Below, one piece after another: positions 1 through 7,750 of a DNA stretch of 64,000 nucleotides. The stretch is taken from assembly GCA_026196105.1 (NCBI GenBank), contig JAPHRK010000036.1:32051-96050 (forward strand). The letters run 5' to 3'. The translations under genes and the position numbers were made by a program. Source of the DNA: Rhodospirillales bacterium (GTDB lineage Bacteria > Pseudomonadota > Alphaproteobacteria > Rhodospirillales > JAPHRK01). A model generated the notes under the pieces. The model had not been told where the DNA came from. It saw nothing but the letters and a program-made list of their open reading frames with translations, and ran no database searches. The first letter of the stretch is position 1. Every line of letters begins with the position of its first letter.

Positions 1-232
1 TGTACCATTTGAAGGCAAGTTGTAGGTTTGCCGGGCCACGGAGACCTTGTTCATATTGCAGGCCCAAGAAAAATTGAGCTTGAGGATTGCCAGCTTTGGC
101 GGCGTTTAGGTACCAGTTGAAGGCTTTGTCGTAGCTATTTGGTATTTGTGCGAAGGTTGGCGCACTCAACAAAAGCATCACACCACAGGCGATGGTAGAC
201 AAACTCCAAACTGTTTTTCTTTGATCCCACAT
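1..232 (-). CDS. Sel1-repeat (TPR-like) periplasmic protein, C-terminus beyond window
   Basis: Partial gene: the ATG at 232 is inside the window and the reading frame runs off the left edge. The 77 visible residues begin with a signal peptide (basic start, hydrophobic stretch, cleavage likely after PTFAQ). They then show a Sel1-type helical repeat (AFNWYLNAAKAGNPQAQFFLG) and the start of a second repeat (LAFKWY). Sel1 repeats form alpha-solenoid scaffolds for protein-protein contact, often in the periplasm. The partner is unknown. The small lipoprotein gene upstream on the same strand is 76 bp away and could be co-transcribed. Confidence 0.75.
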   Translation of the reverse strand, partial: MWDQRKTVWSLSTIACGVMLLLSAPTFAQIPNSYDKAFNWYLNAAKAGNPQAQFFLGLQYEQGLRGPANLQLAFKWY

Positions 233-308
233 AGGATGACTTTAAACCTGCTTTAGTCCCTTGTGAACAGGCAATCTATTCTTACTAGGCAGAATCTTCC
301 TAAAAACG

Positions 309-533
309 TTAGTTATCTTCTTCTGGTGGGGCAGAACGGGTGGGAGAGGGGCCAAAGTAATTAACCAAACGGCGTTTGTCCCGGTGATAGGGTTCTTCAT
401 AGCATTCAACCCCAGCAAGGGACTTGTAACAATAGGTTGGTTCAAAGTCAGAAACAGATTTTTCATATTCTGAAACATACCCGCAGGCACTGGTTAACAG
501 AATGACGGGGAGAAAAAATAAAGATTTCCACAT
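309..533 (-). CDS. Small lipoprotein of unknown function
   Basis: A 74-residue protein from the ATG at 533; an upstream in-frame TTG at 542 would add three residues but lies too close to the GGAG at 545-548. It has a lipoprotein signal with lipobox LTSAC, so the mature protein should be about 57 residues anchored at its Cys. The mature part has two more cysteines (YCYKSLAGVECYEEP) and ends in a polar, proline-rich tail (PSPTRSAPPEEDN). I do not recognise a named family. It sits upstream of the Sel1 protein on the same strand. Confidence 0.65.
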   Translation of the reverse strand: MWKSLFFLPVILLTSACGYVSEYEKSVSDFEPTYCYKSLAGVECYEEPYHRDKRRLVNYFGPSPTRSAPPEEDN

Positions 534-642
534 AATTTTCAATACTCCGGGACCATGACTGGGCAGTATCTACCTAGAAAACTACCAATTACCCAAGGTA
601 TTTGCAATTTAGAGACCAGTTTGTGTGTTGAAATAGTACAAC

Positions 643-671
643 TTGACTCGTCTCCTCCCCTCCTCGAAAAT
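643..671 (+). promoter_or_regulatory. Candidate sigma70-type promoter of the amino acid ABC operon
   Basis: TTGACT (643-648) is followed after 17 bp by GAAAAT (666-671). This matches 5 of 6 bases of the -35 consensus and 4 of 6 of the -10, 33 bp before the first gene of the importer operon. Pattern match only. Confidence 0.35.
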
Positions 672-704
672 GGCGTTGCCTAACCACATTAAAGAAATAA
701 ATAA

Positions 705-1478
705 ATGTCAGATGCTTCCGCTGCTTTAGACGTCCAAGATATCCATAAGTGTTATGCACAGTTGGAGGTTCTTAAGGGTATTTCTTTGACAGCTCATACC
801 GGGGATGTGATTTCAATTATTGGCTCAAGCGGGTCGGGGAAGAGTACATTCCTTCGGTGTCTCAATTTGTTAGAAAACCCAGATCAGGGTAGCGTTTCCT
901 TGAGCGGGGAACAACTCAAGTTAAAATCTTCTAAGTCAGGTACTTTGATTGCGGCGGATCAAAAACAGTTGAACCGGTTGCGGGCAAAAATCGGATTTGT
1001 TTTTCAGAATTTCAATTTGTGGTCACATATGACTATTCTGGAAAATATTATGGAAGCTCCAGTCCAAGTAAAGGGCATGTCAAAGGCCGAAGCCAAAGAC
1101 AAAGCCGAAGCCTTATTAGAAAAAGTTGGTATTGGTGAAAAACATGGCCACTACCCAAGTCATCTTTCAGGCGGGCAACAACAACGGGTCGCCATTGCAA
1201 GGGCTCTTGCCATGGATCCAGAAGTTTTGCTCTTTGATGAACCTACTTCGGCACTTGACCCTGAAATGGTCGGGGAGGTTCTCAATGTTATGAAGGCCTT
1301 AGCCGAAGAAGGAAGGACAATGTTAGTCGTCACCCATGAGATGGGTTTTGCCCGTGAAGTCTCTTCTGATGTCATGTTTCTTCATCAGGGAAAGGTTGAA
1401 GAAAAAGGGCCTCCATCACAAATTTTTGGTAACGCGAACTCGGAACGGGTTCGGCAGTTTATTTCAAGTCATCTTTAA
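705..1478 (+). CDS. Polar amino acid ABC transporter, ATP-binding protein (HisP/OccP type)
   Basis: ATPase of a histidine/lysine/arginine/ornithine-type importer. The 257-residue length is normal for the family. Visible motifs are Walker [10 protein letters not shown] (about residues 42-50), the ABC signature LSGGQQQR (about 154-161), Walker [15 protein letters not shown] and the switch histidine in VVTHEMGFA. It is first in a four-gene operon with the binding protein (12 bp downstream) and two permeases, so all parts of the importer are present. It would work as a dimer on the inner face of the membrane. The substrate (basic amino acids, opines or similar) cannot be fixed from the ATPase alone. 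Confidence 0.93.
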   Translation: MSDASAALDVQDIHKCYAQLEVLKGISLTAHTGDVISIIGSSGSGKSTFLRCLNLLENPDQGSVSLSGEQLKLKSSKSGTLIAADQKQLNRLRAKIGFVFQNFNLWSHMTILENIMEAPVQVKGMSKAEAKDKAEALLEKVGIGEKHGHYPSHLSGGQQQRVAIARALAMDPEVLLFDEPTSALDPEMVGEVLNVMKALAEEGRTMLVVTHEMGFAREVSSDVMFLHQGKVEEKGPPSQIFGNANSERVRQFISSHL

Positions 1479-1490
1479 GAGGATAAATCT

Positions 1491-2225
1491 ATGAAAAGAC
1501 TCATTGCTTCTGTGCTCGCTGCTGTTGTGATAAGTGGCGCAGCTCAAGCTGAAACCCTCCGCATTGGTACCGAAGGCGCTTACCCTCCTTTCAACCAAAT
1601 TGATAAAGAAGGTAACCTCATCGGGTTTGATGTTGATATCGCCAAGGCTTTGTGTGTTGCTATGAAAGTGGAATGCAAGTTTGTGACCCAAGATTGGGAC
1701 GGCATTATCCCCGGTCTTATGGCTAAAAAATATGACGCAATTGTTGCTTCTATGTCGATTACGGCCGAACGTAAAAAAGCTGTGGATTTCTCTGAGAGGT
1801 ATTATTCAAACACGCTTCGTTATGTGAGCAAAAAAGGTAGCTCCTTTGATGCTAAAATGGTTAAAGGCAAAAATGTTGGCGCTCAACGGGCCACCATCAG
1901 TTCCCAGTACCTTGAAGAGAAATATGGCAAAGACGTTTCTTTGAAACTCTATGACACTCAAGAAAACGCATGGCTTGATCTGACATCCGGTCGTTTGGAT
2001 GCTGTGCTGGCTGATAGCCTAGTTAATTATAACTGGCTTAAGAGTCCAGAAGCTAAAGGCTTTGAGTTTTCAGGTGATACCATTGATATTAATGATCAAA
2101 TCGGTATCGCTGTTCGTAAAGGAGATGCTTTGGCGGGCCGTTTGAGCAAAGCGATTAAAGATATCGTTGCTGATGGCACCTATGCTAAAATCAACGCTAA
2201 ATACTTCCCTTTCAGTATCTACTAA
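1491..2225 (+). CDS. Periplasmic basic amino acid-binding protein (ArgT/HisJ-like)
   Basis: Family 3 extracellular solute-binding protein, 244 residues. The signal peptide is cleaved near AAQA-ETLRIG. The mature chain begins with the typical LRIGTEGAYPPFNQIDKEG and GFDVDIAKALC segments, followed by IPGLMAKKYDAIVASMSIT and an ADGTYAKINAKYFPF end. It resembles lysine/arginine/ornithine-binding proteins, which deliver ligand to a HisQM-type permease pair. An AGAGGAT sequence lies just before the ATG. A strong hairpin follows its stop codon and may raise the level of this gene's message relative to the permease genes. Confidence 0.92.
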   Translation: MKRLIASVLAAVVISGAAQAETLRIGTEGAYPPFNQIDKEGNLIGFDVDIAKALCVAMKVECKFVTQDWDGIIPGLMAKKYDAIVASMSITAERKKAVDFSERYYSNTLRYVSKKGSSFDAKMVKGKNVGAQRATISSQYLEEKYGKDVSLKLYDTQENAWLDLTSGRLDAVLADSLVNYNWLKSPEAKGFEFSGDTIDINDQIGIAVRKGDALAGRLSKAIKDIVADGTYAKINAKYFPFSIY

Positions 2226-2231
2226 GGATTT

Positions 2232-2261
2232 TTTGCAGCCCTCATTCTAGAGGGCTGCAAA
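2232..2261 (+). other. Intercistronic hairpin between binding protein and permease genes
   Basis: A 12-bp perfect inverted repeat (2232-2243 with 2250-2261) encloses a 6-nt loop. It lies 7 nt after the binding-protein stop and 16 nt before the first permease start. No T-run follows on the plus strand, so it is not a classic terminator. In comparable importer operons such hairpins stabilise the upstream message or thin out read-through, which gives an excess of binding protein. Confidence 0.6.
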
Positions 2262-2277
2262 TACCCCATCATTTTAA

Positions 2278-2973
2278 ATGATTGACCTTCAAGGCTTCGG
2301 CAACCAGTTCCTCCTTGGCGCCTCTATGACCATGCAACTCGCTGCAGGGGCTTTGGTGCTTGGTTTGGTCTTAGGGCTAATCGGAGCGGCGGGGAAACTA
2401 TCGAAATCTAAGATTGCCAATGCTTTAGCAGGCACCTACACAACCCTTATCCGAGGCCTCCCGGAACTTCTGATCGTCTTGATAATTTACTATGGGACTG
2501 CAGGTATGCTGACCCAAATAGCAGGGTGGTTTGGCCATGACGAGTATGTGGAGCTTAGTCCCTATGCAGCAGGTGTTACGGCCTTAGGTATTACGTTTGG
2601 TTCTTATGCGACGGAAGTTTTTCGCGGAGCTATTCAAGCGATTCCCAAGGGGCAAATCGAAGCGGCCCATGCCATGGGAATGGGAAGCTACATGACCTTT
2701 TTCCGTATCATTTTACCGCAAGTTTGGCGCATTGCTTTGCCTGGGTTAGGGAACCTGTTCTTGGTCCTTCTCAAGGATACGGCTTTGGTTTCCTTGATCG
2801 GTCTTGATGAACTCATGCGGAAGACTTCGGTGGCGATTAGTAATACCCGTGAGCCCTTTACTTTCTATCTGGTCGCAGCGTTTATTTATCTTGCTTTAAC
2901 GATCCTGACGATGACTTTTATGAATTTTGCTGAACGTCGGGCAAATCGTGGTTTTGTGAGGGCGGGGTCATGA
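2278..2973 (+). CDS. Amino acid ABC transporter permease, HisQ type
   Basis: 231-residue inner-membrane permease with about five hydrophobic segments. The N-terminal part (LLGASMTMQLAAGALVLGLV) and the EAA loop (GAIQAIPKGQIEAAHAMGMG, about residues 120-140) are typical of HisQ-like subunits that contact the ATPase. It starts at the ATG at 2278, 52 bp after the binding-protein gene, and its end overlaps the next permease by 4 nt, which indicates translational coupling. It forms the translocation path as a heterodimer with the next gene product. Confidence 0.92.
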   Translation: MIDLQGFGNQFLLGASMTMQLAAGALVLGLVLGLIGAAGKLSKSKIANALAGTYTTLIRGLPELLIVLIIYYGTAGMLTQIAGWFGHDEYVELSPYAAGVTALGITFGSYATEVFRGAIQAIPKGQIEAAHAMGMGSYMTFFRIILPQVWRIALPGLGNLFLVLLKDTALVSLIGLDELMRKTSVAISNTREPFTFYLVAAFIYLALTILTMTFMNFAERRANRGFVRAGS

Positions 2974-3671
2974 ATTTTGAAGCCATGATTGAGGCCCTGC
3001 CAAAGCTTTTAGAAGGAACTGTTCTAACTCTGGAACTAGTGGCATTTTCCTTAGTTATTGGAATGATCTTTGCCCTGCCAATTGCTTTGATGAGGGTATC
3101 TTCCAACGGATTCATTCGGGTCATTCCCTATTGCTATATTTTCTTCTTCAGGGGTACACCTCTCCTGGTGCAAATCTTCTTGGTGTATTATGGGGCTTCC
3201 CAATTTGAAGTCGTTCGTGAAAGCAGCCTTTGGCCTATCCTTCGCGAACCTTATTGGTGTGCGATAATTGCTTTTAGTATGAATACCGGTGCTTATACAG
3301 CTGAGATTCTTAGGGGGGCTATGCAGGCGGTCCCTCATGGACAGCTTGAAGCTGCTCGGACACTGGGAATGTCAACACCTATGGCTTATCGTCGAATTGT
3401 TATTCCCCAAGCCATACGTATTGGTTTGCCAGCCTATGGCAACGAAGTTATTTTGATGATTAAAGGGAGTGCTCTTGCCAGCACCATTACCTTGCTTGAT
3501 TTGATGGGAATGACGAGAACCATTATTGCTAAAAACTATTTAGCCGTAGAGATGTTTCTCGCCGCGGGCCTCATCTACCTCGTTTTAAGCTTTGTCTTTA
3601 CCCAAGGTTTCAAATATTTAGAACTGAAGATCACTAAGGACTTAAGGCCCCATGAGGTAACAAATTTGTAG
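2970..3671 (+). CDS. Amino acid ABC transporter permease, HisM type
   Basis: 233-residue permease paired with the HisQ-like subunit. It has the motif FFRGTPLLVQIFLVYYG, typical of HisM/GlnP-type subunits, and the EAA loop GAMQAVPHGQLEAARTLGMS. The start codon overlaps the preceding stop (ATGA), so the pair is translationally coupled. It is the last gene of the importer operon. No clear terminator follows; the next 435 bp carry only what looks like a gene relic. Confidence 0.92.
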   Translation: MNFEAMIEALPKLLEGTVLTLELVAFSLVIGMIFALPIALMRVSSNGFIRVIPYCYIFFFRGTPLLVQIFLVYYGASQFEVVRESSLWPILREPYWCAIIAFSMNTGAYTAEILRGAMQAVPHGQLEAARTLGMSTPMAYRRIVIPQAIRIGLPAYGNEVILMIKGSALASTITLLDLMGMTRTIIAKNYLAVEMFLAAGLIYLVLSFVFTQGFKYLELKITKDLRPHEVTNL

Positions 3672-3811
3672 TTGTAGTGACTTGAATAGACAACAAACGT
3701 AGCTCAGTTTCCGATTAGCCTCTGGGCGGAATTCTTCGGTTCTATTGGTCCCCAATTTTTCCTCCTGTTAGAATCATACATTAACAGAAGGCAACTCTTC
3801 ACATTTGCCGT

Positions 3812-4028
3812 ATGGGTCCACTTTCTGTGATGTCCGTTATTGCAGGTACCTTAATGGGCGTCATGATCTGCGATAACTGCCTTTAATACTGTGGGTCTTG
3901 ATGATTTTGTGCTGTATCAAACAACCTAGGTTAATGCTTTTATCACCGCATTTCCAGTAGGCTCAGTTCTTGCTTTTGACAACTGTAATTAAGCCCCGCC
4001 TAGTGATATCTAAAATGATGGGGTTAAC
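3812..4028 (+). pseudogene. Probable relic of a DUF2798-type small membrane protein
   Basis: The 435 bp between the ABC operon and the next gene hold no intact gene. Reading across frames recovers MSVIAGTLMGVMIC, then in a shifted frame TAFNTVGLDDFVLYQTT, a stop, then VNAFITAFPVGSVLAF, and in a further frame IKPRLVISKMM. The order fits a DUF2798-like protein as I remember the family: a membrane helix ending in ...TxxNTGLD..F, a second helix with AFPVA, and a basic end. At least two frameshifts and one stop are needed, so the gene would be dead. The family match is from memory. Confidence 0.4.
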
Positions 4029-4106
4029 CCAGATAACTCCACTTAGGTGTTATAATGGTGGGTTAAATGAGTGCTGACCCTAGGCATGTTGTCGTCGTTG
4101 TGTTGT

Positions 4107-4349
4107 TCAGCGTTGAAGCGCTTTTGATAAATTTCGAGTTTTTTTAACTTTGGATAGGGCTTTTTCGGCAACTACTTTTTCGGCAGCCCGAGTATCAGCG
4201 GCTTCTTTAGCTCGTCTGAGAGCACGCTGTCTTGCCACTTGCTCTGACCTTTCTTTGCGCGCGTCTTCTTTTTCCTTAAGTACTTTTTCGGCGGCTTTTT
4301 GGCTAGCAGTTAGTTGTTCTTGTGCATCTAGCTTAGGCATTTTTGTCAT
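4107..4349 (-). CDS. Small charged protein, DUF6481-like
   Basis: 80 residues when started at the ATG at 4349, which has GAGGTC at good spacing; the longer open frame upstream lacks such a site. The protein is almost entirely helical and rich in Lys, Glu, Ala and Arg (QKAAEKVLKEKEDARKERSEQ), probably a single long coiled helix with no membrane segment. It resembles DUF6481 proteins of alphaproteobacteria, whose function is unknown. It lies 180 bp downstream of the cold-shock gene on the same strand, separated by a hairpin, so both may respond to cold. The family name is a recollection, not a search result. Confidence 0.6.
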   Translation of the reverse strand: MTKMPKLDAQEQLTASQKAAEKVLKEKEDARKERSEQVARQRALRRAKEAADTRAAEKVVAEKALSKVKKTRNLSKALQR

Positions 4350-4489
4350 TTTGTGACCTCTGCTTTTTGAGTTGTAAGTCTGGAGTGCAGATATTTGCCA
4401 TAGATATAGCTTTGACCGCTCCGATGGAGACGTGTTTGGCAAAATTTTTTGCGGCCAAATTATTAGTCTTTCCAGCTTTTAGCGCTGGG

Positions 4490-4517
4490 ACCGCCTCCAC
4501 TCGATTATGGAGGCGGT
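4490..4517 (-). terminator. Strong hairpin after the cold-shock gene
   Basis: A 10-bp perfect inverted repeat (4490-4499 with 4508-4517, GC-rich, 8-nt loop) begins 13 nt after the cspA-like stop codon. No T-run follows on the minus strand, so it may protect the 3' end of the cold-shock message or terminate only partly before the downstream small gene. Confidence 0.45.
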
Positions 4518-4529
4518 GCTTTCGATAGC

Positions 4530-4739
4530 TTAATCAGCGATAGAAAGGTTTTCGGCTGATGACTTGCCGTTATTTCCTTGCTGAAGCTCGTAGGAAACTT
4601 TTTGTCCTTCATTCAATGAACTCAATCCAGCGCGTTCAACAGCAGAAATGTGAACAAACGCATCGCTTGAGCCATCATTAGGTTCAATGAAGCCAAAACC
4701 TTTGGTTGGGTTGAACCATTTTACAGTACCAGTAGCCAT
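4530..4739 (-). CDS. Cold-shock protein, CspA family
   Basis: 69-residue single cold-shock domain, the usual length. RNP1 is KGFGFI (about residues 14-19) and RNP2 is DAFVHIS (about 26-32); the start MATGTVKWFNPTKGFGFI is canonical. Such proteins bind single-stranded RNA and DNA and melt RNA structure in the cytoplasm. AAGGAAA lies 7 nt before the ATG. The 400 bp upstream are AT-rich and gene-free, which leaves room for a long 5' leader such as cold-shock messages often have. It is one of several such genes expected per genome, so I do not assign a letter. Confidence 0.95.
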   Translation of the reverse strand: MATGTVKWFNPTKGFGFIEPNDGSSDAFVHISAVERAGLSSLNEGQKVSYELQQGNNGKSSAENLSIAD

Positions 4740-5139
4740 AGTTATTTTTCCTTCTAACAGGCATGATAATTTAGCGCCTCACACAATGTAATGGCGCGGT
4801 TATTTAACGATCACAATGTCAGGGGATAACTAAGCTAAACAGCGTACCGGTCATTTAGGTAAGCCAAAACAAATGTAGAACGTGAGCCCATATAATCGGT
4901 ATTGCTTAAAAAGTCAATATTTATCTGAAATATAAACTCGAATATCGTATATACAAACATCAAACTAAATGCTGGTTTTGATAGAATTGGTAATTAGTAA
5001 TAGTGTATGATTTATTTGGAATAATATTCATATAATATTTCCTAATAAGAAAACTTTATTTATTTTTAATTTCAACATTAAATAATTCAATCCTATCTAA
5101 ATAGCTTGAATGAGCGTATAGCCTCATGACGCACACATT
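4740..5139. other. AT-rich gene-free region between divergent genes
   Basis: This 400-bp stretch separates the minus-strand cold-shock gene from the plus-strand dioxygenase gene. It must hold both promoters. The part from about 4900 to 5100 is very AT-rich, with runs of A and T. I see no open frame or RNA gene. At its right end a perfect 6-bp inverted repeat with 3-nt spacer (5130-5135 and 5139-5144) overlaps the GTG start proposed for the dioxygenase. Confidence 0.5.
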
Positions 5140-5772
5140 GTGCGCAGTTTGGAAAATGGACATTCCCAAATGCCGCACCCATCAGTATTGCCAACGTTGT
5201 CACTCGATTCAAGTAGAAGCAAATCGCTTCAATTTTGGACAGTAATGGCTGATGCATTTTCCAAAGCTGAATGTGTCCAGCTTACAGAATTATTTAAGCA
5301 CCTAAATGCCGCTGATGGTGGCTTAGTGGCAGGACAGTTTGATCAAAAGATACGTCAATCCACAACAGCGTGGCTTCCTGAAAGTGACGAATTTTCGTGG
5401 GTTGAAAAGCGTATAATGCGGCTTGCTACAGATGCCAATCGACAACTCTTCGGTTACAACCTGGATGAGTTTGGTGAACAGTTACAAATGGCAGCTTATG
5501 GTCCCGGGCATTATTATGACTGGCATATAGACCGTGGGCAGGGGAACATTGCAGGCCGACGAAAGCTTACATTAGCAGTCCAACTGACCAACCCTGATGT
5601 CTATGTAGGTGGTGCATTAGAAATCAATGCTGACGGTCACCCCTACCAGACCCCTCGCGATCAAGGCACAGCTGTAATTTTTGCAGCTACAACCTTACAT
5701 AGGGTCGAACCCGTTGTCAGTGGCTTGCGACACTCTCTAGTAGCATGGGCTCATGGCCCCGCTTTTGTATAG
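5140..5772 (+). CDS. 2OG-Fe(II) oxygenase, PKHD-type hydroxylase
   Basis: 210-residue protein of the prolyl-4-hydroxylase-like Fe(II)/2-oxoglutarate dioxygenase fold. The iron ligands are the H-x-D of DWHIDRG (about residues 128-130) and the distal His in TLHRVEPV; the 2-oxoglutarate-binding Arg is in GLRHSLVAW about 10 residues later. The layout resembles PiuC/PKHD-type hydroxylases but the N-terminus is different, and the substrate is unknown. The start is uncertain: GTG at 5140 keeps all conserved residues, but ATG at 5170 is an alternative and neither has a strong ribosome-binding site. No neighbour suggests a pathway. Confidence 0.8.
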   Translation: MRSLENGHSQMPHPSVLPTLSLDSSRSKSLQFWTVMADAFSKAECVQLTELFKHLNAADGGLVAGQFDQKIRQSTTAWLPESDEFSWVEKRIMRLATDANRQLFGYNLDEFGEQLQMAAYGPGHYYDWHIDRGQGNIAGRRKLTLAVQLTNPDVYVGGALEINADGHPYQTPRDQGTAVIFAATTLHRVEPVVSGLRHSLVAWAHGPAFV

Positions 5773-5821
5773 GTAAAAAAAGAAAACTGCCCTATTTCAG
5801 CAGAACCAAGAACTTCAATAG

Positions 5822-6412
5822 CTACTCCACAATAGGGAACCGATCAGCTTGCACATGTTTGGGGATGAGGCCTAAGACGCGTGGGTCATTAATTGTGGTA
5901 TCTTCTTCTTTATAAACACTAAATCCAATGTGTTCATAAAAGCCAAGAGCATTTGGATGGTCTTGGTTACAGGTGTGAATCCATACCCGTTCAGGATTAT
6001 TTCGAAAAGCTTGCTTTAGGCCGTGGCGGAGCAGGGGACCGCCGAGACCTTGTCCGACAAACTGCGGAAAGATTCCGCAGTAGGCGACTTCCACTTGCTT
6101 GTCAATCCTTAAGTCCAACTCTACATATCCCGTTAACTCTCCGTCCACACGCAGTGTGTAGATCTCTACCTTGGGGTCATAGATGATGGCTTCTAATTCT
6201 TCTGTGCTGAGTTTTAGACGGTCACCCCACAACCATTCTTCGCCCACCTTTCTGTATAGCTCAAGGTAGCTTTCAGGCGTTACGTCGAAATCTCGAATAA
6301 TTTCAATGTTCCCTTCCAGGTGTGAAGGAAAATCATCAAAAGGAAGTTCACGCATTTCAAGGTAGATGACGCGGGAATGCAGTTTTCCCGGCCCAACTGT
6401 GATTTCTGGCAT
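5822..6412 (-). CDS. GNAT-family N-acetyltransferase
   Basis: 196-residue acetyltransferase. The acetyl-CoA loop is in FVGQGLGGPLLRHGL (about residues 120-134), preceded by strand VEVAYCGIFP and followed by HTCNQDHPNALGFYEHIGF, which together make a normal GNAT core. The acceptor is unknown. It lies 8 bp upstream of the 3' end of pyrC in map order (both on the minus strand), so it is the last gene after pyrC and probably shares its transcript. Confidence 0.85.
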   Translation of the reverse strand: MPEITVGPGKLHSRVIYLEMRELPFDDFPSHLEGNIEIIRDFDVTPESYLELYRKVGEEWLWGDRLKLSTEELEAIIYDPKVEIYTLRVDGELTGYVELDLRIDKQVEVAYCGIFPQFVGQGLGGPLLRHGLKQAFRNNPERVWIHTCNQDHPNALGFYEHIGFSVYKEEDTTINDPRVLGLIPKHVQADRFPIVE

Positions 6413-6420
6413 AAGAAGCT

Positions 6421-7749
6421 CTATAAGGTCTCAAGGAATTTTACGGCGGTGCCGATAGGCGTATCAATCAAGCCACCATCATGCATAATGACATTGCCGC
6501 GCAAAATTGTGGTGTTGGGCCAGCCGGTGACTTTCATGCCATCGTAAGGAGTCCAACCACATTTGCTAACAATCCATTTATCTTCAATGGTTTGTTGGCG
6601 TTTGAGATCAACGATAGTGAAATCAGCGTCGTACCCTACAGCCATGCGGCCTTTATTCGCGATGCTATACACCCGTGCCGGGCCAGCGCTTGTCAGGTCA
6701 ACCATTCGTTCCAAGCTTAAACGGCCTTCGTTAACGTGGTTGAGCATAATAGGCACCAAGGTTTGAACACCGGGCATACCTGCAGGACTCTTAGGATAAT
6801 CCTGTGCTTTTTCTTCAATGGTATGAGGTGCATGGTCAGAGCCAATGCAATCAACAATGCCTTCATTTACGGCTTTCCACAGTGCTTCCCGATGGCGAGC
6901 TTCTCTAATAGGAGGGTTCATTTGAGCCCGACTTCCTATGCGATCATAGGCTTCGGCGGTAAGAGTGAGGTGCTGTGGTGTAGCTTCAACTGTGGCGATA
7001 TCTTTGTACCCTTTTAGGATCTCCATCTCTTCGCCAGTGGTGACGTGGAGTACATGGATGCGCCGTTTCGCGCCCTTGGCGAGTTTAAGAATTCTGGTTG
7101 TTGCTTTTACGGCTGATTCCACATCCCGCCAAACGGGGTGCTGATTAACATGTGCGCCGTCTTTAACCAGTCTAAAACGTTCTTTAAGCCGAGGTTCATC
7201 TTCACAGTGGAAGGTAACGCGACGATTACCTTGGGTGAGTATTTGGGCTAGAGTAGTATCGTCCTCAACGAGCAAGTTTCCTGTCGAACTTCCCATGAAG
7301 ACTTTAACGCCGGGTGTTGCAGGTTCTCGTTCAAGATCGCCAAGTTGCTCGACATTCTCCATTGAGCCACCAATAAAAAAGGCCATATCGGTCCAAGCTC
7401 TGTCTTTAGCGCGACGACATTTGTCTGCAAGATCAGCAGTTGTTACTGTATTTGGGTTGGTGTTAGGCATTTCAAGAAGAGCTGTAACCCCACCAAGGGC
7501 AGCAGCAGCTGTGCCGGAGGCAAAATCTTCTTTGTGCTCTAGTCCTGGTTCACGAAAATGGACCTGTGGGTCTATGACACCGGGTAAAACGTGCAAACCG
7601 GTTACATCCATTACGGATGCCCCATCATCAGCAGATAAGGAGCCTAGGGCGGCAATCTTACCGTTCTTTATACCGACATCGGCTTCACCTATTCCGTTGT
7701 GATTGACGCAGATGCCTCCCTTGAGGATGAGATCAAACCGTTGGCTCAT
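6421..7749 (-). CDS. pyrC: Dihydroorotase, class I type
   Basis: 442 residues from the ATG at 7749, preceded by AAAGGAA; a longer frame upstream overlaps the preceding gene and is not used. Dihydroorotase closes carbamoyl aspartate to dihydroorotate in pyrimidine synthesis. Visible amidohydrolase features are DPQVHFREPG (first metal motif, residues about 60-69), GVKVFMGSSTG (bridging Lys region), FHCED, HVLHVTT and GSDHAPH. The first motif reads Q-V-H where most relatives have H-V-H; from memory, a subgroup of alphaproteobacterial dihydroorotases shares this. Whether it is the main enzyme or a paralogue cannot be told here. Confidence 0.85.
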   Translation of the reverse strand: MSQRFDLILKGGICVNHNGIGEADVGIKNGKIAALGSLSADDGASVMDVTGLHVLPGVIDPQVHFREPGLEHKEDFASGTAAAALGGVTALLEMPNTNPNTVTTADLADKCRRAKDRAWTDMAFFIGGSMENVEQLGDLEREPATPGVKVFMGSSTGNLLVEDDTTLAQILTQGNRRVTFHCEDEPRLKERFRLVKDGAHVNQHPVWRDVESAVKATTRILKLAKGAKRRIHVLHVTTGEEMEILKGYKDIATVEATPQHLTLTAEAYDRIGSRAQMNPPIREARHREALWKAVNEGIVDCIGSDHAPHTIEEKAQDYPKSPAGMPGVQTLVPIMLNHVNEGRLSLERMVDLTSAGPARVYSIANKGRMAVGYDADFTIVDLKRQQTIEDKWIVSKCGWTPYDGMKVTGWPNTTILRGNVIMHDGGLIDTPIGTAVKFLETL

Positions 7750-7750
7750 T

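Noticed and set aside
3672..4106. tRNA or small RNA gene in the gap after the ABC operon
   Set aside because: No cloverleaf or T-loop sequence was seen; a decayed coding gene explains the sequence better.
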